A DNA stretch of 64,000 bases from Anisakis pegreffii. Its lineage: Eukaryota; Nematoda; Chromadorea; Rhabditida; Anisakidae. Every line of letters begins with the position of its first letter. Position 1 is the stretch's first letter. Positions 45,438 through 58,238 of the stretch are shown here, piece by piece. Made by a program: the position numbers and the translations under genes. Location: contig JAPYMA010002852.1 of NCBI GenBank assembly GCA_035041965.1, positions 1 to 64,000 of the forward strand, given 5' to 3'. The notes below the pieces were generated by a model, which saw nothing but the letters and a program-made list of their open reading frames with translations, did not search any database and was not told where the DNA came from.

Positions 45438-48400
45438 GCTTGAATAGAATGAGTGTACGAGTAGAGAAAAAATGAAACAGAAGAAACACTAGCTCACTTT
45501 TGCGTCTCTATCCGAATTGCTGAAGAAACCAAACGGTATCGATTCAGCATCTACATCATCGTCTTCGTTGAGTTTCTCGCCTGATGGCATTACGAAGCCG
45601 ATTTCCACATTTGTATCCGGACAAGCGCGGCGAGTCATTCTGCAGACATCACATATGTGCAGTGCAGTGATCATTGTGAAGCGACTTGCAAAACTCAACA
45701 ATGATTTGTAAAAATAGACCATTGCACAATACAAATGATATGATCAGAACAAACGTACATGAATTCGACGTCAGAACGTAGAAAGGAAACAACACTCGAC
45801 GGAAGTGAGTCATCCGAACTCAGATCACCGTTGAGTCGTTTGGTCAACGAAGCGTTCATTCGCCTCCGAATCGATGCCACATTTTCAGCAGTTACGAAGA
45901 AATCCGTGGCACGCACAAATTTGAACTGCACAAAATCATCGCATATAATACAGTGATCATCTTCCATACAATTCACCTGTAATGATTCTCAATCGCTCGA
46001 AGTCTACCAATAATCCTTTCATCTTAAAAATCTCTTCTCTGGAAGATAAAAGAAGCGAAATGAGAATCGATAAACGAACAAGGAAATACGATCGAAGACA
46101 ACAATAAAAACAAACCGATTTGGCGACAATTAAAAGCATCAGAGCCGGGATTCGCAGGCTGTTGCAGATGTACGGTTTTGTTGTTTCCATAAAGGTTGCG
46201 AACGCGATCAGTTGATGGTATCGTGATAAACCCTTTTAATTTCACAATTGATCATACCGTAATAAACTATAGTCCGCTGTCACACTATTCTCAAACAAAC
46301 AAAATCCCACAGCAAATTTTTTAAAACATTGATTCAGTATTAGCGAGAAGATCGAAAGGTTTTAAGCTAAACATAAGCTGAACACAGCTTGATTAGAAGG
46401 CAAAATAATACAACTGTTCAAATCGAGGCAATCTTCGATATGAAGGAACAAGAAAAGTGACAATAAGCTCATACCTTGTCACTACGATCATAATCTAACG
46501 CCTCGGGCATTAGAGCGATGCAGCTGTTCGGATGCAGTACCGCGAATGGCTTGTTGCGTGTATGTGCAAAGAGTTCATTACCAGCCTAGAGAAACCATAA
46601 AAATAAGTCATAGTAACTTGTCATCGAGATCAAATTAGATCGGCTGCCTCCACACAGATGAGGCATTACTTGCTGTCGCAACAACAACAATAATACTATC
46701 TTATCATATTGGTTAAATAGATAGGTAGACTGTCAGTCATTGACGTGAATCATTACAGAAAATCATCGATAGCAAGTACTACTTGCAAACATCCTCAATT
46801 ATGACTAGAAGTAATGACAGAAGGAGTAAACCTTATATGAATTATACTGATCAAGGACGGCGTACTGTGGGTACACTCCAGCCGTAATCAACATTTTAAG
46901 AATCTGCTGCGATGCATCGTTGAGACGATGTGATCTTAACACACCACCCATACCACGCTCACGATTCTTCAGGTAGAATTCCATCGCTTGAACGTCATCC
47001 ATCAGCGAACGCTCACCTAGAAAACGATATAATCTTTATGTTATTGATTCAGACAGCAAAACTTTATCAACCCTTCACAAACAGTAATCCATTGCTGTAC
47101 AGTAATCAAGACAGAGACATAATACATTCAAAAACACTGATACAGTTTCTGTCAAATCAAGGATGAACCCAGTGTACCCATAAAATAAAGTTGACTCGTT
47201 GATCTAAATATATATTTTGTTGTAATATGCAAACAGCTTCATTTACAGCCTATATCACACAACCAGCTTGAATACAGTTGCCCATAGACTTACTCTCTTC
47301 TGCGTCCATAATCGAATCGAAATGCGTATCACTTTTCAGCACTTTTCGTTTCTTCACTTCGAACCTTCAAAAGCAATCAGCTATCAAATACGAAAATTTG
47401 AAAAAACCATTCGAAATGTTTGATTTGATATCACACAATGTGAACAAAGATAAAATGTACAAATAATGTGACTGAGAGCAATGTAAAGAAATCTAATTCC
47501 CAACTGAAGAGTAAATTAACAACCTTGCGTCTTTTCTGATTTCATTAAGCCGTTTTCGATCACCGGCATTGATTCGTCGATCGCTGCCACTCTCTCCTAG
47601 CATCTTCTCAACAAAACCACCATCCTCTAACAACTGCTTGAATTGTTGTCGTAGTTGACTTAAAATACCAACAATCCAGTTTCTACTCACAATCAGTAAA
47701 AACTTTCAACGAGTTACTGTTCATCTTTGAATGATGAATGAATGCATTATTATGAAATTTTCCGTGACATTTACACAAAACAACTCATCAAAATCTCAAC
47801 AAGGCAATATCAAAATCTGAATAAAACCTCGTATGAAACGCTTTGCTCACCTTATTTCATAGAGACGTTGTGTGTCAATACCACGCTCTCGGCCCCATTT
47901 GCGGATATCACCTCGATGACGTTGTTCATCCACGAATTCTCTGCAATACACAAAAATGAAATGTGTCTCACCATCCTAATCCACCGCACTCTCAGTCCAA
48001 ACAAACAATAAAACACAACAACAACTCTAAAACAATCCTCAACGAACCTGAAAGTGTTGAGCAACGCGAATGGATCACCACTATCTGACATGATCGCTTG
48101 CCGACGAGTCAACTGATCCGGTTCACGGAACGAACGACTTGTGAACGGTGACTGCACGGTGAGACTCGCCGCTATCGTTAGCGATGCGTCTAACTGATCA
48201 AATACACATCCATAAATCAGTACCTGTAGTCGTTTATGAATCAGAACCATTCTCCTGCGGTATCGACAAAAACAACCACAGGGTGACACTTCACCTTCAG
48301 TAGTGCACGTTTCAGGCAGACGAAATTTTGATATGACCAAAAAACAGTATGGATGCTGCCGGTGTAACAATGTATCTTTCCGAGGTTCTTCCGAAAAGAA

Positions 48401-51400
48401 ACAAACAAATGAAATGAACAACAATAAAGCAAACGGTGAAACCTTAGCGATTGGTATTTCAACCGGGAGTGTGACGATGATTTTACCAAGCGGTGTGAGT
48501 GCTTTAGCTCCACCCGGTTCCAGAACACCTTGTCTCCAAAGAGCTGCAATCGCTTCTTCAAGAGCGCCCATATCCGGCTGCTCAATGAATGGAAAATCCA
48601 TTGGTGTAACTGCAAATTCCACCATTATAATCGTTTGTGTTAAAGGGCCAACGAAACAGAAGCAACAAGAATTTAGAACAGAAATAAAACTTTCATAATC
48701 AGAACATTGAATTTTCTCGATTTCTCAACCAAACGAATCAACAAAAAGCTAACGAACACACATGGCACATTATCCATATTAACGATCTGCATCGCCAGCG
48801 ATTCCAACGAAACCCTATGAATCTCACTAATCGTGAACGCATCCATTTTCGAGTACTGCTCCTTTGAGTATAAGCGATAGCAAACTCCAGGGCCCGTTCG
48901 ACCAGCTCTACCTGAATTATCTTATACAATTACCACACCCCTTCAATATCCCTTGTACACTATCATATGTTAACAATTCGTATCGCCCAGTGCAAATTTC
49001 TTCCTCGTTTCCAATTCTGACATTCAGTGATCAAACCCATCGAATCTGCTTAAGAGACAAACCTTTTCGCTGTTCAGCAGATGCTTGTGATGTCCAAAAT
49101 TCACGAAGAGAATGCATGCCAGTTTTCGAGTCAAATTTCACCAGGTTCACCTTGCCAGAATCGATCACGAAACGGATCTGTACAAATCGGCACGATGATC
49201 AATCATATCAAGCAAAATTAAACCAAGACTGTCAAAAAATTTCTGAGAAATGAAATGAGATGATAAATAAGATGTGTATTCCATAGAAAAGTCGGCTACC
49301 TGATCAATCGTAACCGATGTTTCGGCGATGTTTGTACTCAAAATGCATTTCCTAACTCCTGGAGGCGCCACATCGAACACCCTGTCCTGCTCTTCGGTTG
49401 ACAACGTACTAAAATTGAATTCGACAAAGATTCAATGCATCCTTACAATCAGGTGTCTAACAACAACAATAATCAGATCGAAATCGTCAATTGATCAACT
49501 GAATTCTCTCAACTTTATGACATTCAATTTTCATAGATGAAGTCTTCTGCGATCTTTGCCAAGTGAACAACCGAAACTTATAATGATGAAGTCAACAGAA
49601 AGCATCGAACCTGTGCAACATAAGAATAATCCAACGTTTCGTTTGTTCCGCGTACACCTTGAGTGCTTCGGCCACAGTGCTCATTTCAGAAATACCGTTC
49701 AAAAATATCAACGCATCACCTCGTTCACTACGATGCACTTTCCCATCAATCATTTGCAATACCTTAAGCAAGAGACAATAACAGATGATCGCAACTGCTC
49801 TGACGTCGCGTTGCTTAGAAAAGTGAGCAAAGAGTGATCGCTAGCTCATCTCACAACTTCATTCGAATATACAAACATCAGCGTTTCTTATGTCGACATT
49901 CCAGTATACATACATCAACCAAAATCATACATTCAGATACGGCAACGGATCGATTTTGCTTTTTCGTTTTGTACGTTCGTTGGTCTCTGTGGCACCCTCT
50001 TTGATGGGCAGATATTGTACTTCAACTGGAAAAAGACGACCAGAAACCTAAAAGGTAAAAAATGAAAAGTTTGCTGTACAATCACATCGTGTCTGCATCT
50101 TTTATGACCACACATATGCTTACAATAAACAACAACAACAAGTTCACTAAACAACTCAGTGCTATATTCCTATTTTTTTTTTATTTCCCATATGCTCGAT
50201 GGAATGTTCAGACCAATCGGCTAAACGTTTCTAACCTTTACAACCGGAGCGTTATCGAAATACGCTGTGAACAGTTCCAAGTTGATCGTAGCACTCATCA
50301 GAATCAACTTCAAGTCACTGCGTCGACGTACCAGTTCACGCAGTAAACCCATCAAGAAATCACCACACAGATTTCGTTCATGCACCTCATCCAAAATGAT
50401 CACCGGAAACACAATAGAAGTTGCACTTTCAGAGTGTTACCAATTAACAATAAGACGAATGATAATCTCCTTTTGCCGGATGAAATCGACAACTCACATT
50501 ATACTGCGTAAGATTAGCGTCCAGTTGCATCTGTCTCAAGAGCAAACCTTCCGTAAGGAACAGTAGACGTGTTCGAAGGGTGCTGGTTCGCTCGAAACGA
50601 ATCTGATACGCTATCTTGCTGCCATACTCATCTAATGTCTCATATCCAACTCGACGAGCCAATGCTGTGGCTGCGATTCGTCTCGGTTGTGTACACGCTA
50701 TTCGATCATAATCTTCTTCCAGCAGATATTGTGGTACCTCGAATTTGTATCGGATTACTGCGATTTCGATTGTATTGTTTGGAGGATCATGCCTATCATC
50801 AAGCCTCTGCACATCATTGGCATTCATTGAAATCAAAACGACCTCATTCAGAATCCTTTAATTTTAATATTTTCGCCCAGTAAACCGGTTGGTCCACATA
50901 ATTGTTAGCTTGAATATAATGAGGGGAAAATCAAAAAGAAAAGAAATTGATGAAAACCTGTGTGCTTTTACCACATCCTGTATCGCCAGCAACTACGAGC
51001 ACCTGATTCTGAAAGCAAATAAACTAACTCAAAATTTGACTATTGTAAATAAAAAACAATTACACAATGATGCAACATCCAAATCGTCATCCAAATTAGA
51101 TAATCCAAATCAAGTTCCAATATGCTTGATTGGGATGGATAAAATCAAAGACTTAAGCAGAACTATTTAAATAAAACAAGAGATATGTTTAAAGAATTCG
51201 TTAAATAGGATGGTGAAAAATAAAACAAACCTTCGAAAGCTGCTCAACAATTTCGCGATGCTTTGCTGCGATTGGCAAATTTCGCTGTGAATTGCGCAGT
51301 TGCTTAAGCTGATTGAGTTTTTTACGATTCTCGAATTGAATGAAACCACACAACGCATAGATGAATTCTTGGACCACATAAAGCTTCAACTGAAAAAAAG

Positions 51401-52511
51401 TGAAGATGATCTATCTCGTTTTAACAATATACACGAACATTAATGCTGTCATTCACCGAAAGTATTTTGTTTTATCTTGTAAAACAGACGTTCCATCAGT
51501 CAATCAATCTCCCATCATACTATATCACAAGCTCACAAACTGCACTCAACTGAACATCTTTTCTGGCTCAGTCTAAGACAATTTCACAACCAATTGCAAT
51601 TTGACAAAAACTTTGCTCATAACAAAAATGGACGACACCTAATTCAATTCATATTGAATATTTCCTCACCTAATAACTCAAAAAAAATTTTAAAAAAACT
51701 TGAGTTACAGCTAACACCAGAGGTATTTATGTAAAGAACTCGAGCAATCTTTGACATATTTTGATAGTAAACAGATTAAACAATGAACGAACATCGCGTA
51801 AGTCAAGATCCTCTTCATGACGCACATCAACAGCAACCCGGGAGGTGAGATGTCGTTGAAATGGTCCAATCGGCACACCAAGATGGTTATATTGCGGTTC
51901 ATTCGATGCTTCCTTACAGGCCTTACGGTTTCTTCTATGAACAAAAAAATCAATGTGCATCATCGTGAGATATAGCAAAATGAGAATATTATTCCTAGTT
52001 ACTGAGAATTTATTTTACAATTTCAAAAATTCTATTGCTATCCAAATGAGCAACACAATCATCATATTTTACATAATTTCGCTTATCCATAGTCAGTTTT
52101 TGAACTGATAGCTGAAGAAAAATACTCTGATTGCGAGAAATATTCATCTCAAAACCGTAAAAAATACAGAGTCTTTTTCTGCATATTGTCAGATTTCTTA
52201 TAGAATCAATGAGCAATGAATTTATCGAGATCTCATACTAATGCATAAAATTAAAATGAATGAAACGACTACAGATTTCTTCGACTTCTCTTGTGCTACT
52301 CATAATTTTAATGTGATCAGAAGCATTAGTCCCGAATATCCATTCAGATAAAAGCAAAAAAAACTGACCTCTTCAGTTGTTCTTGTAGTTTCCTCAGAAA
52401 AGTAAAGAATGAACGTTCCAGTGCAGAGTCTTTGTCGGCCAATTTCCATCGGTCACTACCAAAGAAACACCTCCTCAGTTTCGAACGATGTTCACTCCAG
52501 TCGATATCCAT
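45112..52511 (-). CDS. dhx34: DHX34-type DEAH-box RNA helicase (nonsense-mediated decay factor)
   Basis: Twenty-two exons join in phase into 1,029 aa (human DHX34 is about 1,140): 52511-52369, 51934-51793, 51389-51231, 51008-50958, 50737-50498, 50403-50236, 50047-49931, 49762-49611, 49408-49300, 49177-49063, 48911-48762, 48609-48443, 48223-48048, 47940-47851, 47658-47524, 47364-47294, 47016-46832, 46585-46475, 46232-46116, 45976-45759, 45639-45498 and 45243-45112. Motif I is GDTGCGKST, Ia [29 protein letters not shown] and VI QRKGRAGRTG. DEVH in place of DEAH, the [20 protein letters not shown] block and a C-terminal CxxC...H...H finger ([10 protein letters not shown]...HKRSH) match DHX34 specifically. 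DHX34 promotes UPF1 phosphorylation during nonsense-mediated decay; the C. elegans counterpart is SMGL-2. The start was chosen at the ATG preceding the conserved N-terminal helix. The exon at 50403 follows CG, not AG. Confidence 0.95.
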
Positions 52512-52941
52512 AAGAATGCACAAATCTGAAGAACCATTTCAGTTCTGCAGACTGCTAATAACTACGTACCTTTTCTAAAGTCACCAAACAACAATAACCT
52601 TAACGTTTGAACGAGCGATATATTCATACGATGCAATATTCATAATGCTAACATAAGCTACTTTGCTGTTGGCACTATGGCCACTATTGAAATTGAGCGA
52701 CGATTCAATTCGATTTAACTGATAGTTGAGACCGGATGAAGGAGTTTCCTTATTTACCTTCAATGCTTGGCCATTTGACATTCTAGTTTCTTGTGATTTT
52801 GGAACTTTAAATGTTCGTTGAACATTATATTGGTATTTTATCGTTACAATGTGCTGTGGATAATTTCGTGCTTTGTTGGTCTGTTATGGAATGTAATGCA
52901 GAGTTAAATTTGAAGTTAGGTTACAGTGTTTGAGTGATTAA
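52512..52941. promoter_or_regulatory. Divergent promoter region between dhx34 and mad2
   Basis: The two start codons (minus 52511, plus 52942) are 430 bp apart with no other recognised gene between, so transcription of both genes must start in or near this interval. It includes an open frame at 52661-52781 (MSNGQALKV...) that could be a dhx34 5' exon but does not splice in phase to the conserved first exon. No promoter motif is identified. Confidence 0.55.
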
Positions 52942-54482
52942 ATGGCCACGGACACATTGACGAGGAGCTCGATTTGTTTGAAGGGTTCCGCACAACTCGT
53001 GCAGGAGTTCTTCCGTAAGTGTGTAATGTTTCATTCTGATGAGCATCCATTAGTTTTTCTCTCTGAATGACTTGGTAACTTCAGTTTTGAGTTGTGTTTC
53101 TTTACAGATTTTGGCCTCAATAATATTCTCTATCAACGTGGTATCTATCCGGCAGACTCGTTTCGACGTGAGAAAAAATACGGCTTGACCCTGCTGGTTA
53201 CTTCGGATGAAAAGCTTTTGGAGTATTTGAAACCACTTCTTCAACAAGTTCAATGTAATGCATATGCCTATTTCTTGAATATAATTCGTGAACTGAGACT
53301 TTGAATTTTCGTTTACATTGTTTTGTATCGACAAACCGAAAATATTTGTTGCAATCTTGTGAGCTGGAGTACAATTCAAGCTAAACTGACACTAAGTGAT
53401 AATGGTATCAGTAACTAGTAGCGACACCAATATTTCTTTGAATCGATCTCTTGATGGAGATTGCAGTCTGAACTCTTTTTTTGAAGACTGGCTAGAAAAG
53501 AAACAATTGAAACGATTGGTAATGGTAATATCAGAGGTGCAAACCAAGGAAGTTCTAGAACGTTGGCAGTTCGAAATTGAAACCGATCCGGATATTCAAG
53601 AAGAAGGGTTTGTTATTCACATTTCAAATTTATCTGATGGGATTGTTCCGAGCATAATCCCTAAATTCCGTACTCGTTCAAAACAGTTTCCGTTGCTGTT
53701 TCCATGTGCCGCTCCACATTCCCGTTGAATCGGACTTCAAAAATCAGATAAAGCTGATTTTGAACATTATGACTGCATTTTGTAATGAATTTGTATCGTT
53801 CACTGCTCTCCATTTTCACACTGATTCAATGATCATTTTTATTGCAGTGAAAACTCTACACGACAAAAGGATGAGAAAAAGATTAGACAGGAAATGGCTG
53901 ATGTCATAAGGTGAATTCATTGAATGCTGATGATAATTGTTTGCTGTATTCATCTCAGAATCAAATCAGTCTAACCAATTGATTGAAAGCAATTTATGAA
54001 ATTGGTTCTGTTCTTATGCGCAAATTATAACGTCCTAATACGCAAACCAATTGAAACCATACAATTAACTGCAATCGTTCTGAATTGAATTCGTTCGTGT
54101 AATCACTCCTTAGCATTCTTTTAGTTTGTGTTTTAAAGTGTGTGAATGGAGCGATAATTGCGTGGTGCGGATTAATTTTAAGTTAACCAATGTCACATCA
54201 TATCATATCTCGTACATAAACAAAAATTCTTCGAAATGTGAGAGAATGATGGTTATTGAATTTTTTAGGCAAATCACAGCTTCGGTGGCATTCTTGCCGT
54301 TATTGGAACAACGATGTTCATTCGATGTGCTCATTTATACGGGTCGAAACACGGACACTCCAGCAGATTGGACTGAGAGTGGTGCTTGCCACATCGAGAA
54401 TGGACAACAAGTGCAATTGAGATCGTTCTCAACAGCCGTTCACACTGTACACACCCAAGTCTCGTACAAAACCGATGTCTAG
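52942..54482 (+). CDS. mdf-2: MAD2 spindle-assembly checkpoint protein (HORMA domain)
   Basis: Five exons join in phase into 205 aa, the same length as human MAD2L1: 52942-53014, 53108-53254, 53487-53607, 53848-53910 and 54269-54482 (TAG). Recognisable blocks in order: LKGSAQLVQEFF, FGLNNILYQRGIYPADSF, KYGLTLLVTSDEKLL, VMVISEV...EVLERWQFEIE, FLPLLEQRCSFDVLIYTG and LRSFSTAVHTVHTQVSYKTD, which covers the C-terminal safety-belt region. MAD2 converts from an open to a closed form at unattached kinetochores and helps inhibit APC/C-Cdc20. It is transcribed divergently from dhx34. No defect is seen. The symbol follows the C. elegans name. Confidence 0.97.
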
Positions 54483-55818
54483 CAGTTTTTGTTTTGTTCT
54501 GTTGTGAATTGATCATTATTATTCGTGTTTTAGATCGGATCAGAGATGTTCTGGTTATTATCGAACAACACTGCTAAAAGAAATCGGTGTTCCATTGAAT
54601 GCTCATTTGATTTGACCTGAGCAATTCTGATTTTCTGAATTTTTGAGAATTCACAACTTTTGTCACAATTTCACTACGTATGCACCTCACGTCTGCCTTG
54701 GCGTTTCCGAAGAAATAAACTATTTTCTCGAAAATTTGATACTCACACTCACTGTTCTTTCACAACATTTCGTTCTCGATTCTTGTTCTCTTACCGCATG
54801 CTTTTTTATGGAAAATGGCTTTGTTTAATCTTTTTTGATCATTTATTCATTTTTATCGTCTGAGCGATTTCAACGATTCAGCAGTGGCTGAATAGTATCA
54901 GGATAATAGCCGATCTGGCTGGAGGTTCTTCGTATCGAATGACTTTATTAGAGTATAAAAAAACGGTTTGTTGGACAGTGGATATTTCCTGGTCATAATT
55001 TAAAAGATGTGTGAATGTGCAGAAATAAAATTCAATTTTCAATTTTGAAATGTTTCGCAGATAATTTTAATTCCATTTCCTCGATTCAATCTGATCACAA
55101 ATCACTTATTTTGTCGAATGTACGAATTGTTATTCAGATGTACGCAATGGCCTTTGTGTGTATATTGTTTGTGTCATTTGCAAAATCTTGATGATGATTT
55201 CAAAATGTTGATATTGCTTTCGATACTGAACACTTTGTACGTTGGTAGTGATCGGTGGTGTTTGCTGCTAATTGTTTTAGATACGAATATGATTGTATTT
55301 CACTTTGATCATTATTGCCTTGAGCAGTGCATTTCTTCGTTGACTGATGACTTTATCGATGTTTGTTCCATTTATAAATGATAACTTGCAGTATGCTTTC
55401 TTGATTGCTTTTTTGTGATCGCAATTCTGCTGTTCAGCCTAGCGAGTATCTATTATTTGAGGTATATTTGCAGTCAATACAATGTAACATATGACGATGA
55501 TATGAGCAAAATCCATAAAGCAATAAATTTTCGCAGAGCAGTATTGAATGATCATAACTACCCCAGTGCCCATGAATTACCTGGTAATTAAGGTAAATTA
55601 CCCCATAAATTACCTAAATTACCAGGTAATTTATGGAGAATGGAGTATTCGTGATTATTGGATACTGTTCAGCGAAAATTTATTGCTTTCTATTCCTCCC
55701 ACCAAACATGTCGCATTCACAATGGTTTGATCGAATGGATGCTTATTCGGATGTTTGGACTTTAACTAATAATCTAGCAAATCTTTGAGAGTTCCTCATA
55801 GAATCTGCTACACCAAGA
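54483..55818. other. Intergenic region between mad2 and selenophosphate synthetase
   Basis: No exon recognised. It should contain the 3' UTR of the upstream gene and the promoter of the downstream one. It includes the inverted repeat at 55570-55636. The ORF at 55118-55381 shows no domain. Confidence 0.4.
55570..55636. repeat. 31-bp imperfect inverted repeat, 5-nt loop
   Basis: Arms 55570-55600 (CCATGAATTACCTGGTAATT...) and 55606-55636 pair with about three differences around CCCCA. It lies about 180 bp upstream of the selenophosphate synthetase start codon. Possibly a palindromic mini-transposon or a regulatory structure. Confidence 0.75.
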
Positions 55819-58238
55819 ATGGCAATGAATGCAATTGTGAAGCGTATTCTCGATGGCTTCAAACCAGAGGATCACGGTTTGACGGCAGATTTCTTACTGA
55901 CGAAATTAACGCAGATGAAGGGATGTGGTTGTAAAGTACCCCGTGCGGTAGGTGTTTATACCCACTGATTCAGGCAGTTCCACCGTTCCGTCTTTTTGAA
56001 CTCGTTTATGAGAATCTGCGTTCAACAAGGGCTTCATAACTTGTAGATATCCAGCAGCTTGTAATTTTCAGATTCTGCTGAAACTGCTTGAAGGCTTTGA
56101 GAAAGAGGAGAGCAGTGGTGACACTGGAATCGGTATTTGTTGTTAGCTTAATTGATAGTGCTTCAGTTAATACGATCGCTTCATTTTATCATAATGTATT
56201 CAGATGGAATACACCATAGAAATATCCAGCTTGATATTCTTTTTGATGTTTTATTCATGATCAACATCAGTTTCGAATGAAAGCAGTTTCAATCGCTTTT
56301 GATTCTGATGATTGATAAAGAACATCTTCAGTGATTGCTAATGAGAACGTTGTGACAGCTTGTTTGAATTTGAGATGACATTTTGAAGGTATTGGACTGG
56401 ATAGCTGTGTGATACCACTTCGTCATAAAGGATTATCCTTAGTGCAAACTACAGATTTCTTTTATCCACTCGTCGATGACCCTTACCTTATGGTATATCA
56501 ATTCTTATTCACTGCTGACTTTCGTTGTGAATATTCACAAGAATATTGTATGCATTTATGAGCTGAATAAATTCTGGAATAGAATATGCCATGGGATCGG
56601 TTCTGACTGATTGATCAAAATTAAGGGTCGTATAACGTGTGCGAATGTACTGAGTGATTTGTATGCAATGGGAGTGGCGCATTGTGATAATATGCTGATT
56701 TTGTTGGGTGTTGCTCGTGATATGCAAGAGCATGAACGGGACGTGATCGTTTCTAATTTCTTCGCTGGTTTCAAGGTATTCTGTTTGGTTTCATTGGCAT
56801 TTGTCTCAGATTATGGTGCGAAAATCACTTTATTTGTGATAAACTATGAATTGACATTGTTATATGCAAGTTTTCGATTGAACCGAGACTTTGAATTGAT
56901 AGTAATGAATGCAGACGTTGAGTTGTGCATTCGTTTAACTCCGTGCGATTGTTAAGGACACTGCTACGGAAGCCGGTACAGCTGTTCGTGGTGGACAGAC
57001 TGTAAGATGTCCGTGGTTATTGCTGGGTGGGGTGGCAACGAGCGTTTGTACGGAGCAAGAAATGGCCGTAGTTGATGGGGCGAAAGCGGGTGATGTGCTT
57101 GTGCTAACCAAGGTAATTTATTAGTGTGGTGGGTGAGGCAGGAACACGTATGTTTATGTTCAAGAATATAGGCAAACCGATAAGCGCGTTTGAGTCTGGC
57201 GAAAATGGTGTCTGGTCAGCAAATGAGATATTTCTCTTTGACAATTTGGATCATTGCATCTTCATCCGAACATTTCATTCCGCAAATCGCATTCCAATAG
57301 CTTGATGTTGCCAGACGTTAAGGTTATTATCCATCTCATTAGTATGCCCAACTATCGTTATCAGTTATATCGGGTGTCATTTCTAACAGTGTTATTATAA
57401 AGCCAATCGGAGGTCAAGTTGCCGTTAACACGTACGAATGGTTGAAAAAAGGCACTGGTCGAATCGAGGAATTGAATCTGGATAAGACAAAGATCTTGCG
57501 TGCTTATCAGCAAGTACTCGAGCAGATGTGCCGTTTGAATCGCAATGCGGCTCTTATGACTCTCAAATATGCTACTCACGCATCTACAGACGTCACTGGA
57601 TTTGGAATTCTCGGTCACATTTCTATCGTTTTCGTTATATTCACTCCTAATGTAGAGATTATTAATCCAAGGAAGTGTTTGTTGCTGTTGTCTGTAAGAA
57701 AGATAGTGGATTAATAAAATCAGAACTTATGTTAAGGTCATGCCGATAACCTGGCTAAAGCACAAAAAGAAGAAGTGCAATTCGTAATTCATACTCTACC
57801 AATAATTGAGTATATGAATGAAGTATCGAAAATAATGGGTAATGGTTTCAATCTCTATTCGGGAACGTCTGCCGAAACGTCCGGTGGATTACTGATCGCT
57901 GTCGACAAAGAAAAGGTTCATTCTGAAGAACATTCGTTCAGTGTTTTGTTTCATTACTCGATCAAGCTACTTCCATTCAAAGCGGAACGTTGTGTCCAAA
58001 TTCATTGCACGAATCCTCTCGTTTGATTGACCATTGTTTACATGATTGAATGTTGCAAACGAGAACGCTCTACGTAAACGAAATAATTTTGAAGGCTCAG
58101 TCGCTATGTGACGAAATGATGCAGTTGGACGGTCATCCTGCGTGGATTATTGGCGACGTGGTGAGTGGAAGTCGGGGTGCTGTTATTGTCGAAAACCCGT
58201 CAATAATCCCCGTTCCATCACGCATCCACTCTTCTTAA
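55819..58238 (+). CDS. seld-1: Selenophosphate synthetase (SelD/SPS), cysteine form
   Basis: Eight exons join in phase into 377 aa, normal for the family: 55819-55947, 56072-56132, 56389-56492, 56626-56775, 56957-57112, 57403-57613, 57737-57915 and 58095-58238 (TAA). The enzyme makes selenophosphate from selenide and ATP for selenocysteine synthesis. Signature blocks: MKGCGCKVP (the catalytic position before GCKVP is Cys, codon TGT, not Sec TGA), [82 protein letters not shown] and HPAWIIGDV. Cys instead of Sec agrees with what is known of nematode SPS. ATG 55819 was chosen as the first in-frame ATG; one at 55825 is also possible. Six of its seven introns end in AAG. Confidence 0.96.

Noticed and set aside
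45977..46041. Extra dhx34 exon ([16 protein letters not shown])
   Set aside because: The exon at 46232-46116 joins directly and in phase to 45976-45759, matching the DHX34 order; this frame is intronic.
48303..48698. 131-codon plus-strand ORF
   Set aside because: Lies opposite dhx34 exon 48609-48443 and its flanking introns; it is an antisense shadow.
52661..52781. Minus-strand ORF starting MSNGQALKVNKE as first exon of dhx34
   Set aside because: Its plausible donors are in phase 0 and do not join in frame to the conserved exon at 52511; the first conserved exon has its own ATG. Could still be an alternative 5' exon.
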